This document shows positions 24,248 to 32,371 of a stretch of DNA of 53,931 bases, piece by piece. Every line of letters starts with the position of its first letter. Position 1 is the stretch's first letter. The notes beneath the pieces were generated by a model. It searched no databases, had not been told where the DNA came from, and saw nothing but the letters and a program-made list of their open reading frames with translations. The stretch covers positions 1-53,931 of the forward strand of contig JADGPL010000022.1 of the NCBI GenBank assembly GCA_017882455.1. The letters are read 5' to 3'. The stretch is from Solirubrobacteraceae bacterium (lineage in GTDB: Bacteria; Actinomycetota; Thermoleophilia; Solirubrobacterales; Solirubrobacteraceae). Position numbers and translations under genes: made by a program.

Positions 24248-24812
24248 GCTTTCCGCCGCCGGCATCCAGCAGCCCGCGCCCGGCGATCAGGTAGCCGCGG
24301 CCGTCCTCGTCCCGCTGTTCCTGCAGGGTCCCGAGGAGGAGCCGCACGTCGTGCTCACGCGCCGCAGGGCCGATCTACGTCGCCACGCCGGCGAGATCTC
24401 CTTTCCGGGAGGACGCCGGGATGCTGCCGACGCCGACCTCGCCGAGACCGCTCTGCGCGAGGCCGAGGAGGAGATCGGCCTGGAGCGCGTCCACGTGCGC
24501 CTGCTGGGCGAGCTCCCTCCCACCTCGACCTTCGCCACCAAATACGTCATCCACCCATTCGTCGGCGCCGTCCCCGCGGGCATCGCCTGGCGGCTCTCCC
24601 CGCGCGAGGTCGACGCCGTGCTCGAGTTGTCCCTGAGCGCGCTCAGCGCGGGCAGGACGCGAACGCAGATCGAGCGCCGCGGCATCACCTTCGAGACCGA
24701 CGCCTTCGTGGTCGACGATCACCTCATCTGGGGCGCCACCGCCCGCATCCTCGAGAACCTGTTCGAGCGACTGCGGGCGGGTGGCTCCGACGACCGGCTT
24801 GCCCTGGCCTAG
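24222..24812 (+). CDS. Nudix hydrolase (CoA/nucleotide pyrophosphatase-like)
   Basis: From TTG 24222, overlapping the OsmC end by 26 bp, the product is 196 residues. The Nudix box is GGRRDAADADLAETALREAE, continuing EEIGL, with RE and EE metal ligands. FPGGRRDAADADL and the following LGELPPTSTFATKYVIHPFVG match CoA pyrophosphatases (NudL-like), which hydrolyse CoA or acyl-CoA. It is convergent with the peroxiredoxin, 6 bp apart. Substrate assignment is by family only. Confidence 0.87.
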   Translation: MSAFTWPPELSAAGIQQPAPGDQVAAAVLVPLFLQGPEEEPHVVLTRRRADLRRHAGEISFPGGRRDAADADLAETALREAEEEIGLERVHVRLLGELPPTSTFATKYVIHPFVGAVPAGIAWRLSPREVDAVLELSLSALSAGRTRTQIERRGITFETDAFVVDDHLIWGATARILENLFERLRAGGSDDRLALA

Positions 24813-24818
24813 CGACTC

Positions 24819-25478
24819 CTAGCTCGGCTGCGGCACGATCCGGATGTAGGGGCGGGGCTCCTCCCAGCCGTCCGGGTAGGCCTCTTTGGCCTGATCATTG
24901 GAGACAGAGCCCGCGATGATCACCTTCTCGCCCGGCTTCCAGTTGACGGGCGTTGCGACCTTGTGGTTGGCGGTGAGCTGGAGCGAGTCGATCACACGCA
25001 GGACCTCGTCGAAGTTGCGCCCTGTGGTCATCGGGTAGATAAGGATCAGCTTGACCTTCTTGTCGGGCCCGATCACGAACACGTTGCGGACCGTCTGGTT
25101 GTCCGCGGGCGTGCGCGCCAGCGGGTCGCCGGAGGTATCCGAGGGCAGCATGCCGTAGAGCTGTGAGACGTTGAAGTCGCTGTCGCTGATGATCGGATAG
25201 TTGGGGGCCGTGCCCTGCGTCTCCTCGATGTCCTTGGCCCACGCCTCGTGGTTCTCGAGGGCATCGACCGAGAGACCGATGATCTTCACGTTACGAGCGT
25301 CGAACTCGGGCTTGGCGTTCGCCATGTAGCCGAGCTCGGTGGTGCACACCGGCGTGAAGTCCTTGGGGTGCGAGAACAGCACCGCCCAGGAGTCGCCGAT
25401 CCAGTCATGGAACTTGATGCGGCCCTCGGTGGTGTCCGCCTCGAAGTCGGGGGCTGTGTCGCCAAGTTGCAGCGTCAT
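24819..25478 (-). CDS. 1-Cys peroxiredoxin (Prx6 family)
   Basis: ATG 25478 is preceded by AAAGGA and gives 219 residues. Peroxidatic Cys45 is in the PVCTTELG motif (Prx6/1-Cys type) and the Arg partner is in the LARTPADNQTVRNVF segment. VNWKPGEKVIIAGSVSNDQA is the family C-terminus. It reduces H2O2 and alkyl hydroperoxides in the cytoplasm. An imperfect inverted repeat about 65-100 nt upstream may be an operator. Extension to 25751 has no coding character. Confidence 0.93.
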   Translation of the reverse strand: MTLQLGDTAPDFEADTTEGRIKFHDWIGDSWAVLFSHPKDFTPVCTTELGYMANAKPEFDARNVKIIGLSVDALENHEAWAKDIEETQGTAPNYPIISDSDFNVSQLYGMLPSDTSGDPLARTPADNQTVRNVFVIGPDKKVKLILIYPMTTGRNFDEVLRVIDSLQLTANHKVATPVNWKPGEKVIIAGSVSNDQAKEAYPDGWEEPRPYIRIVPQPS

Positions 25479-25542
25479 TGATGTCGTCCTTTCTCGATGA
25501 AGAGCCCGTGCGGACTCCGGACAAGAGAGACCGGCCCTCCAG

Positions 25543-25576
25543 AGTGAATCCTGATCGGCTTTACGGGGATTACACT
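25543..25576. promoter_or_regulatory. Inverted repeat upstream of peroxiredoxin
   Basis: AGTGAATCC (25543-25551) and GGATTACACT (25567-25576) form an inverted repeat with a single extra base in the second arm and about a 15-nt spacer. It lies between the peroxiredoxin start and the stop of the upstream 4-TM gene. Position suits control of the peroxiredoxin gene (minus strand) by an OxyR- or Fur-like protein, but I match no consensus. Confidence 0.35.
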
Positions 25577-25615
25577 CAGCATAGCGCCCCGCACCGGCGC
25601 ACAGGGGTGCGCCGC

Positions 25616-26218
25616 TCAGCTGCTGGGGGTCCAGCCCGACAGTCCGCTCCAGGCGCCCCGCACCTCGACATCGGAGACCGTCGAGGAGTACATCGCGCGC
25701 GGCCATAGGCCGCCGAGCACCATCGCCAGAGCGCCCAGCAGCGCGAGCCATGAGCCCTCGCGCAACGACAGCGAAACTAGGTTGCCGGCGGGCGCGGGCG
25801 GATCGACCATGCGGTAGAGCACGCAGATGGCGGCCACCGATCCGAGCACGACGACCGAGCCGCCTGCTCCGGCCGGCATCGAGGCGCCCGAGCGCGCCAA
25901 CGGAAGGATCGCATCGAGCATCGCCAGGCCGGCGAGCACGAGCAGGAGAACGTTCATGTCGTGCAGCGCCTGGTGAGCGCTGAGCGCCGCGAACTGCTGA
26001 CCGGCGAGCCCTCCGAGAGCGGCGTGAGCGCCACTCATGAGCGACTGCATGGCGGCGTTGCCGTACTGCGAGGCCACCTGATCGCCGAGTTGCTGGGCAA
26101 AGCTCACCCCAGCGGGCGTGAAGCTCAGCGCGTACCAGGGCAGGAACACCGACACGGCGAGCACGATCGCGCCGAGCGCGGAGACGGCAAGTCCATATCG
26201 GGATCGATCGCCGGCCAT
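25616..26218 (-). CDS. Four-helix membrane protein of unknown function
   Basis: ATG 26218 gives 200 residues. Four hydrophobic spans are clear: YGLAVSALGAIVLAVSVFLP, MNVLLLVLAGLAMLDAIL, GSVVVLGSVAAICVLY and LALLGALAMVLGGLWP. Between helices 1 and 2 is a long extracytoplasmic loop with AQQLGDQVASQYGNAAMQSL. The C-terminus is short. No family recognised; a small actinobacterial membrane protein with no transport motif. It lies upstream of the peroxiredoxin on the same strand, separated by the inverted repeat. Confidence 0.72.
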   Translation of the reverse strand: MAGDRSRYGLAVSALGAIVLAVSVFLPWYALSFTPAGVSFAQQLGDQVASQYGNAAMQSLMSGAHAALGGLAGQQFAALSAHQALHDMNVLLLVLAGLAMLDAILPLARSGASMPAGAGGSVVVLGSVAAICVLYRMVDPPAPAGNLVSLSLREGSWLALLGALAMVLGGLWPRAMYSSTVSDVEVRGAWSGLSGWTPSS

Positions 26219-26270
26219 CTTGGGGCCATCATCGGCTCGCGGGGCCCGAGGCTTGATACAGGCGTCACGA

Positions 26271-26765
26271 TCATGCGCGCGTGAGCAATGCCTCGACCGC
26301 CGCGCCTGCCTGCGCGAGCCACTCTGCGCCGTCGAGCGGGTCCGCCGTGAGCACCGCCACCGGGATGGCGCTGCGCTCGGTGAGCCTGCGAACGGTGCGC
26401 TCGCCCTCGGCCAGCAGATCCGCGGGCACTCCGGTCCCGCGCGCCTCATAGAGGAAGCCCCGCACGGTCGTGTCGATGGCCTGGGTCAGGAAGAACTCAA
26501 GGCGCGTGGTGAACAGGGCGCGCAGCTCCTCCTCGGAGCCACTTGCCGCGCCCAGCATCCAACAGAGAATCGTGACGCTGTCCAGCGCGCCCCTGAGGGT
26601 GGCGAGGCGGTCAGGCGTTCCGACCCAGCACTCGGCTCCGGTGCGCTCGATGGCCGCGCGCCCCTCCTCCGCGCGCGTGGTGATGCGAACGGCGTGCCTG
26701 TCGCTCACCAGCGTTGCGGCCAGCTGGCGCCCCCTGCAGCCACCGCCGACGATCATCACGCGCGC
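26271..26765 (-). CDS. Rossmann-fold NAD(P)-binding protein
   Basis: GTG 26765 (VARVMIVGGGCRGRQLAATLV) gives 164 residues. The first strand-helix has GGGCRG, a GxGxxG-type dinucleotide loop with Cys in place of the usual residue. The following AVRITTRAEEGRAAIE and GTPDRLATLRGALDSVTILCWMLG strands complete half a Rossmann fold. The rest is helical and shorter than a typical dehydrogenase, so it resembles the small NAD-binding proteins often annotated as nucleoside-diphosphate-sugar epimerase-like. It is divergent from glyQS with 116 bp between the starts. Activity unknown. Confidence 0.65.
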   Translation of the reverse strand, partial: ARVMIVGGGCRGRQLAATLVSDRHAVRITTRAEEGRAAIERTGAECWVGTPDRLATLRGALDSVTILCWMLGAASGSEEELRALFTTRLEFFLTQAIDTTVRGFLYEARGTGVPADLLAEGERTVRRLTERSAIPVAVLTADPLDGAEWLAQAGAAVEALLTRA

Positions 26766-26881
26766 CACGGCGGCGCATCTTACGCACGTCGCGCCACACG
26801 CCCCGCGGTCGCCGATTTGCGTACGCGACCAGCACATGCTCCCCGGGCGATGGAAGCCTCGACTACCATCCGCAGCCCGCC

Positions 26882-28267
26882 ATGACCGAGCAATCCCCAG
26901 TCACCATGGAGAAGATCGTCGCGCTGTGCAAGCGCCGCGGTTTCGTGTTCCCCTCCTCGGAGATCTACGGCGGCGTCGGCTCGACCTACGACTACGGCCA
27001 CTACGGAGTCCTGCTCAAGACCAACGTCAAGAACGAGTGGTGGCGGGCGATGCTCCAGGAACGCGACGACATCGTGGCGATCGACTCGGCGATCCTCCAG
27101 CACCCCCGCGTGTGGGAGGCCTCCGGCCACCTCGCCGGCTTCACCGATCCCCTCGTCGACTGCAAGACCTGCGGCCAGCGCTTCCGCGCCGACCATCTCG
27201 CCGACCTGCCCTGCGGGCGCAAACCCTCCAAGCACCCCGGCGAGACCGATGAGTGCGACCTCACCGAGGCGCGCGACTTCAACCTGATGTTCGAGACCAC
27301 GATCGGCCCCGTGAAGGAGTCCGGCGCGACCGCATACCTGCGCCCCGAGACCGCCCAGGGGATCTTCATCAACTTCAAGAACGTGCTGCAGTTCTCGCGC
27401 AAGAAGCCGCCCTTCGGGATCGCCCAGGTGGGCAAGTCCTTCCGCAACGAGATCACCCCGGGCAACTTCATCTTCCGCACGCGCGAGTTCGAGCAGATGG
27501 AGATGGAGTTCTTCGTACCGCCCGCCGAGGCCCAGAAGTGGTTCGAGCACTGGCTCTCAGAGCGCGAGCGCTGGTACACCGAGCTGGGCATCCGCCCCGA
27601 CCATCTGCGCCTGCGCGCCCACGACCCCGACGAGCTCTCCCACTACTCCTCGGCGACGAGCGACGTCGAGTACCTCTTCCCGATCGGCTGGTCCGAGCTC
27701 GAGGGAATCGCCAACCGCGGGGACTTCGACCTCAGCCGCCACGCCGAGTTCTCGGGCCAGAAGCTCGAGTACTTCGACCAGGCCAGCGGCGAGCGCTACG
27801 TGCCCCACGTGATCGAGCCGGCCGCCGGCGCCGACCGTGCAACGCTTGCCTTCCTGGTGGACTCATACGACGAGGAAGTCGTGGAGCGCGAGGGCACGGG
27901 CGCCGGCGAGACGCGCACGGTCCTGCGCCTGCACCCGCGCCTCTCGCCCGTGAAGGCGGCGGTGCTCCCGCTCGTCAACAAGGACGGCCAGCCGGAGCTA
28001 GCCCGCGAGGTGCACGATGCGCTGCGGGGGCGCGTGCAGTCCGAGTACGACGACGGCGGCGCGATCGGCAAGCGCTACCGCCGCCAGGATGAGATCGGCA
28101 CCCCCTTCTGCCTTACGATCGACCACCAGAGCATCGAGGACCGCACCTTGACGTTGCGCGACCGCGACTCGCTGGCGCAGGAGCGCCTGCCGATCGAGGG
28201 CATCGCCGAGGAGATAGAGCGACGCGTGAACGCGTCGTGGACCACACCCAAGCTGGCCGGTGTATAG
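26882..28267 (+). CDS. glyQS: Glycyl-tRNA synthetase, alpha2 type
   Basis: From ATG 26882 the product is 461 residues, the usual size of the single-chain alpha2 enzyme. Class II motif 2 is FRNEITPGNFIFRTREFEQM and motif 3 is VIEPAAGADRATLAF. CKTCGQRFRADHL with a later CGRK resembles the zinc-like insertion. HYSSATSDVEYLFPIGW and GIANRGDFDLSRH are GlyRS-specific. It charges tRNA-Gly with glycine and is essential. The ACAD gene follows after a 77-bp gap. No T-box leader is visible upstream. Confidence 0.95.
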   Translation: MTEQSPVTMEKIVALCKRRGFVFPSSEIYGGVGSTYDYGHYGVLLKTNVKNEWWRAMLQERDDIVAIDSAILQHPRVWEASGHLAGFTDPLVDCKTCGQRFRADHLADLPCGRKPSKHPGETDECDLTEARDFNLMFETTIGPVKESGATAYLRPETAQGIFINFKNVLQFSRKKPPFGIAQVGKSFRNEITPGNFIFRTREFEQMEMEFFVPPAEAQKWFEHWLSERERWYTELGIRPDHLRLRAHDPDELSHYSSATSDVEYLFPIGWSELEGIANRGDFDLSRHAEFSGQKLEYFDQASGERYVPHVIEPAAGADRATLAFLVDSYDEEVVEREGTGAGETRTVLRLHPRLSPVKAAVLPLVNKDGQPELAREVHDALRGRVQSEYDDGGAIGKRYRRQDEIGTPFCLTIDHQSIEDRTLTLRDRDSLAQERLPIEGIAEEIERRVNASWTTPKLAGV

Positions 28268-28344
28268 CAATGGTGATACAGACGTGAAGCAGAACACATG
28301 CACGCCCCCACGTTCGCATTCCGCACGACCCCGATAGGAGAGGG

Positions 28345-29505
28345 ATGGACTTCGACCTGACCGACGAGCAGCGCCTGATCAAGCAGACCGCACGCGAGTT
28401 CACCGACAACGAGCTGATCGAGCGGACTAGGGAAAACGCGCGCAACCATCACTTCGACCTCGATCTGGTCAAGAAGATCGCAGACCAGGGCTACCTCGGT
28501 GCGATCGTCCCGGCGGAGTACGGCGGCGCCGGCCTGGACTACCTCAGCTACGGGCTGATCGTCGAGGAGATCGGCCGCGGCGACTCGGCCATCCGCACGG
28601 TGATCTCGGTGCAGACCTCGCTCGTGTGCTCGGCGATCCTCAAGTGGGGCACCGAGGAGCAGAAGCACCACTACCTGCCCAGGCTCTGCTCGGGCGAGTG
28701 GCTGGGGTGCTTCGGGCTGACCGAGCCCGACACCGGCTCCGACGCCGCCAACCAGCGCACCCGCGCCAAGAAGACCGACTCCGGCTGGGTGATCAACGGA
28801 GCCAAGATGTGGATCTCGATGGGCAACTACGCCAAGGTTGCGCTGATCTTCGCCCAGACCGACCCCGAGCTCGGCTACAAGGGCCTCGCGTGCTTTCTCG
28901 TGGACACCGACCAGGCGGGCTACAAACCGCAGACGATCGAGCACAAGATGGGGCTGCACGCCTCGGACACCGCCTCGATCGCGCTGGAAGACGTGGAGGT
29001 CTCAGACGATCAGATGCTGGGCGGGATCGGCGACGGCTTCAAAGTTGCGATGTCGGCGCTCGACTCCGGACGCTACTCCGTGGCCGCGGGCTGCGTGGGG
29101 ATCTGCCAGGGCTGCGTGGAGGAGTCGGTCAAGTACGCCAAGGAGCGCCAGCAGTTCGGGCGCCCGATCGCGAGCTTCCAATTGGTCCAGGCGATGATCG
29201 CCGACATGGTGCTCAAGACGGACGCCTCGCGAATGCTCGTGTGGCGCGCCGGCTTCCTCAAGGACCAGGGCCGCCCCAACACGCTTGAGACCTCGGTTGC
29301 CAAGCTCCACGCGACGGAGGCGTCGCTCGAGTGCGCCAACCTCGCAATCCAGGTGCACGGAGGCGCGGGCTACGTCGATGACCACCCCGTCGAGCGCTAC
29401 TTCCGCGACGCCCGCGTCACGACCCTGTACGAGGGAACCTCGCAGATCCAGAAACTGATCATCGGGCGCGAAATGACGGGCATCGGCGCGCTCGTTCCCG
29501 CGTGA
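28345..29505 (+). CDS. Acyl-CoA dehydrogenase
   Basis: This 386-residue enzyme oxidises acyl-CoA with FAD and passes electrons to ETF. FGLTEPDTGSDAANQ is the FAD-binding signature and INGAKMWISMG the second. The catalytic Glu lies in TLYEGTSQIQKLIIGREM at the C-terminus, the position of short/medium-chain enzymes. RBS AGGAGAGGG precedes ATG 28345. The downstream 3-hydroxyacyl-CoA dehydrogenase overlaps by 4 bp (GTGA), so they form a beta-oxidation operon. Confidence 0.92.
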   Translation: MDFDLTDEQRLIKQTAREFTDNELIERTRENARNHHFDLDLVKKIADQGYLGAIVPAEYGGAGLDYLSYGLIVEEIGRGDSAIRTVISVQTSLVCSAILKWGTEEQKHHYLPRLCSGEWLGCFGLTEPDTGSDAANQRTRAKKTDSGWVINGAKMWISMGNYAKVALIFAQTDPELGYKGLACFLVDTDQAGYKPQTIEHKMGLHASDTASIALEDVEVSDDQMLGGIGDGFKVAMSALDSGRYSVAAGCVGICQGCVEESVKYAKERQQFGRPIASFQLVQAMIADMVLKTDASRMLVWRAGFLKDQGRPNTLETSVAKLHATEASLECANLAIQVHGGAGYVDDHPVERYFRDARVTTLYEGTSQIQKLIIGREMTGIGALVPA

Positions 29506-31172
29506 GCCGCCCAGCGAGCATCATCGGCGTGTTGGGTGCCGGCACGATGGGGGCCGGCATCGCCCAGCTCGCATGCCGCTCGGGCGCGAGGACGCTCCTG
29601 CACGATCCCATCCCAGAGGCGCTCCACAGTGGCGCGGAGAAGCTGCGCGCGGGCCTGCAGAGGGAAGCCGCGCGCGGCCGTCTCAGCGCCGAGGAGGCAG
29701 ACGCAGCAGCCGTGCGCCTGGAGGCGGTGGACTCGCTGGAGGCATTTGCCCCCTGCGAGCTGATCATCGAGGCGGTGCCCGAGCGCCTCGAGCTCAAGCA
29801 CGAGATCTACGCGCGCCTGTCGGAGATCGTGAGCGAGGAGTGCGTGCTTGCAACCAACACCTCCTCGCTGCTGGTCACAGCCATCGCCGCGGCTGCGAGC
29901 CGTCCCGAGCGCGTCGTGGGGATGCACTTCTTCAACCCCGCGCCGCTCATGCGACTGCTCGAGGTGGTGGCCGGCGAGGAGTCCTCGCCCGAGTCCCTGG
30001 CGCTCGCCCACGCCACCGGCGAGGCGATGGGCAAGACCGTGATCCGCGCCAGCGACGGACCGGGCTTCCTGGTCAACCGCTGCAACCGGCCCTTCGGCCT
30101 CGAGGCCCTGCGCCTAGCGCAGGAGCAGATCGCGGACATCGAGACGATCGACCGCGTCTGCCGGATGCAGGGCGGCTTTCGCATGGGCCCGTTCGAGCTC
30201 ATGGACCTCGTCGGCGTGGACACCGGCTTCGAGATCTCAAAGAGCTTCTTCGCCCAGAGCTTCGGCGAGCCGCGCTGGCGCCCCTCGCCGATCACGGCTC
30301 GTTACGTGGCCGCGGGGCGTCACGGACGCAAGACGGGGCGCGGCTACTACACCTACCCGCCCGCCGGCGAGGTCGGTGCGGCGCGCTATCGCCCCGAGGA
30401 CCCGGAACCGCCCGAGAGCGACGTGCAGCGCAGCGGCGAGGGCGTGATCGTGATCGCCGGGCACGGCACCCTGGCCGCGGAGCTGCGCGAGGCGGCGGGC
30501 GGGGTGGGCTATGAGATCCGCTCTCCCAACGACCCCACGGGCGGGATCCTCCCGGCACTCATCATCGACTGCGACCGCGACCCCCCCGGGGGCCAGCGTG
30601 GCTCCGCCTCGGGCGAGCGGCGTCCGGATCGCCGCGGCCAGGGCAGGCCCGCGCCACAGGGCGGCGCATACCTGGTGCTCTGCGCCGCGGGGTCGCTCGG
30701 TGTGCTCGATCCGGAGGGCAGCGGAGTCGGCTTCCACGCGCTGGCGCCGTTCGCGGATGCTCGCCTGGTAGAGCTCACGCGCAACGAGAGCTCCTCCCCC
30801 CTGGCAGCCGCACGCGCAGAACGCTTCTTCAAGGCGCTCGGCAAGCACGTGGCATGGGTCGGCGACGCTCCCGGCCTGGTGCTGGGGCGGATCGTCTGTC
30901 AGGTCATCAACGAGTCGGCGTTCGCGCTCGGAGAAGGCGTGGGCGAGGCACGCGACATCGACCTGGGGATGGTCCTCGGTCTGAGCCATCCGCACGGCCC
31001 GTTCGAGTGGGCCGATGCGATCGGGCTCGATCATGTGCTCGCCGTGCTCGAGGCCCTGTGCGACGAGTACCGCGAGGAGCGCTATCGCCCGGCTCCAGCG
31101 CTGCGCCGGCTGGCGGCGGCGGGAAGGCTGGGGCGGGCAAGTGGAGCCGGGTTCTTCGACTACGAGACCTGA
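29502..31172 (+). CDS. 3-hydroxyacyl-CoA dehydrogenase, two-module form
   Basis: The 556-residue protein starts at GTG 29502 overlapping the ACAD stop. The N-terminal Rossmann half has GVLGAGTMGAGIAQLA, ELIIEAVPERLELKHE and HFFNPAPLMRLLEVV; the helical dimer domain follows with GFLVNRCNRPFGLEALRL. The second half (from about 300) begins with a weaker nucleotide fold (VIVIAGHGTLAAELREA). A Gly/Arg/Pro-rich insertion (PPGGQRGSASGERRPDRRGQ) follows, then a second helical domain (LGRIVCQVINESAFALGEGV, DIDLGMVLGLSHPHGPFEWAD). The layout resembles PaaH2-type enzymes of phenylacetate or fatty-acid oxidation. Catalytic competence of the second module is doubtful. Confidence 0.88.
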   Translation: MSRPASIIGVLGAGTMGAGIAQLACRSGARTLLHDPIPEALHSGAEKLRAGLQREAARGRLSAEEADAAAVRLEAVDSLEAFAPCELIIEAVPERLELKHEIYARLSEIVSEECVLATNTSSLLVTAIAAAASRPERVVGMHFFNPAPLMRLLEVVAGEESSPESLALAHATGEAMGKTVIRASDGPGFLVNRCNRPFGLEALRLAQEQIADIETIDRVCRMQGGFRMGPFELMDLVGVDTGFEISKSFFAQSFGEPRWRPSPITARYVAAGRHGRKTGRGYYTYPPAGEVGAARYRPEDPEPPESDVQRSGEGVIVIAGHGTLAAELREAAGGVGYEIRSPNDPTGGILPALIIDCDRDPPGGQRGSASGERRPDRRGQGRPAPQGGAYLVLCAAGSLGVLDPEGSGVGFHALAPFADARLVELTRNESSSPLAAARAERFFKALGKHVAWVGDAPGLVLGRIVCQVINESAFALGEGVGEARDIDLGMVLGLSHPHGPFEWADAIGLDHVLAVLEALCDEYREERYRPAPALRRLAAAGRLGRASGAGFFDYET

Positions 31173-31211
31173 GCGATCTCACGTTCTCGAGGCGCCTTGC
31201 GTTAAACGATC

Positions 31212-31691
31212 GTGAGCGAGCCCCTCCCTCCCTTTCAACGCTTCCTCGATGCCCACCGCGAGATCGTGTGGCGCTTCCTGCGCGCCTCGGTCGGTCCGGT
31301 CGAGGCCGAAGACTGCTTCCAGGACACCTTCGTGGCGGCGCTGCGCGCCTACCCGCGCCTGCGCGCAGGATCCAACCTGCGCTCCTGGGTGCTGACGATC
31401 GCGCACAACAAGGCGCTCGACTCCCACCGAGCCCGCGCCAGGGGCGCGATCCCGGTGGCCGAGCCGGCGGCGGTGGACAGACGCACCGAGCCCTCGCCGG
31501 GGGCGCGTGACGAGATTCTTTGGGAGGCTGTCGAGGAGCTGCCCGATCGGCAGCGCTCGGCCGTGATGCTGCGCTATGTCGCAGACCTTCCCCACCGCGA
31601 CATAGCGGCGGCGATCGGCTGCTCGGAGGAGGCTGCGAGACGCTCGCTGCACGAGGGATTGACCAAGCTGCGAAAGGCGGTGCCCGCATGA
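31212..31691 (+). CDS. ECF-type RNA polymerase sigma factor
   Basis: A GTG at 31212 gives 159 residues. Sigma region 2 is VEAEDCFQDTFVAALRAYPRL and RSWVLTIAHNKALDSHR; region 4 is LPDRQRSAVMLRYVADLPHR with IAAAIGCSEEAARRSLHEGL. No region 3, as in ECF sigmas. No anti-sigma gene is adjacent. Instead the MGMT gene overlaps its stop (ATGA), so the sigma and the DNA-repair protein are translationally coupled, suggesting control of an alkylation response. Confidence 0.92.
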   Translation: MSEPLPPFQRFLDAHREIVWRFLRASVGPVEAEDCFQDTFVAALRAYPRLRAGSNLRSWVLTIAHNKALDSHRARARGAIPVAEPAAVDRRTEPSPGARDEILWEAVEELPDRQRSAVMLRYVADLPHRDIAAAIGCSEEAARRSLHEGLTKLRKAVPA

Positions 31692-32368
31692 ACGAGAGTC
31701 AGCCACCCCAGGAGCACGAGATGGTCGCCGAAGCGCTTCGCCGCGGCCCCGGGGCAAGCGCAAGCGCTGCCGGCGCCCTGGGTGGTGATGCGCAGGCCGA
31801 CGTCGAACGCGCCGCCGCCGGTGCAGCCCGCCGCCTGGCCGATCGCGCCGCCTCCGAAGGTCTCGCCGATGTGAGCTACGCGCCCGTTGATTCTCCGTTC
31901 GGCCCACTGCTCGCCGCCACCACCGAGCGGGGCCTGGTACGCCTGGCCTTCCCGGAGGAGAGCATCGACACGGTGCTCGAACGGCTCGCCCGCCACCTGT
32001 CACCGCGAATCGTCGAGTCCTCGGCGCCCCTCGACCCGCTGCGCAGGGAGCTCGAGGACTACTTCCACGGCACCCGCCGCACATTCGAGGTGGCGCTCGA
32101 CTGGTCGCTGATCGGCCCGTTCGGGCGGCGCGTGCTGCGCGTGACCTCCGATATTCCCTACGGGGGCGTGCTCAGCTATGGCGAGGTGGCGGCTGAGGCG
32201 GGCAGTCCGCGCGGGTCGCGCGCGGCTGGCAACGCGCTCGGATCGAACCCGATTCCGATCGTGATCCCCTGCCATCGCGTGCTGCGCACGGGCGGCGCGC
32301 TCGGTGGCTACGGCGGCGGGCTCGATCGCAAGCGCTACCTGCTCGAGCTCGAGGGCGCTATCGAGTAG
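31688..32368 (+). CDS. ogt: Methylated-DNA-protein cysteine methyltransferase with N-terminal extension
   Basis: This 226-residue protein removes O6-methyl (alkyl) groups from guanine onto its own Cys. The C-terminal domain has FGRRVLRVTSDIPYGGVLSYGEVA, then AAGNALGSNPIPIVIPCHRVLRTGG, with the acceptor Cys at about 195 and the conserved PCHR. It is about 55 residues longer at the N-terminus than common Ogt proteins, with an Ala-rich stretch (RRGPGASASAAGALGGDAQA) in place of a domain. An anti-sigma function for that part is possible but shows no zinc motif. ATG 31688 overlaps the sigma stop by 4 bp. Confidence 0.93.
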   Translation: MNESQPPQEHEMVAEALRRGPGASASAAGALGGDAQADVERAAAGAARRLADRAASEGLADVSYAPVDSPFGPLLAATTERGLVRLAFPEESIDTVLERLARHLSPRIVESSAPLDPLRRELEDYFHGTRRTFEVALDWSLIGPFGRRVLRVTSDIPYGGVLSYGEVAAEAGSPRGSRAAGNALGSNPIPIVIPCHRVLRTGGALGGYGGGLDRKRYLLELEGAIE

Positions 32369-32371
32369 GCG

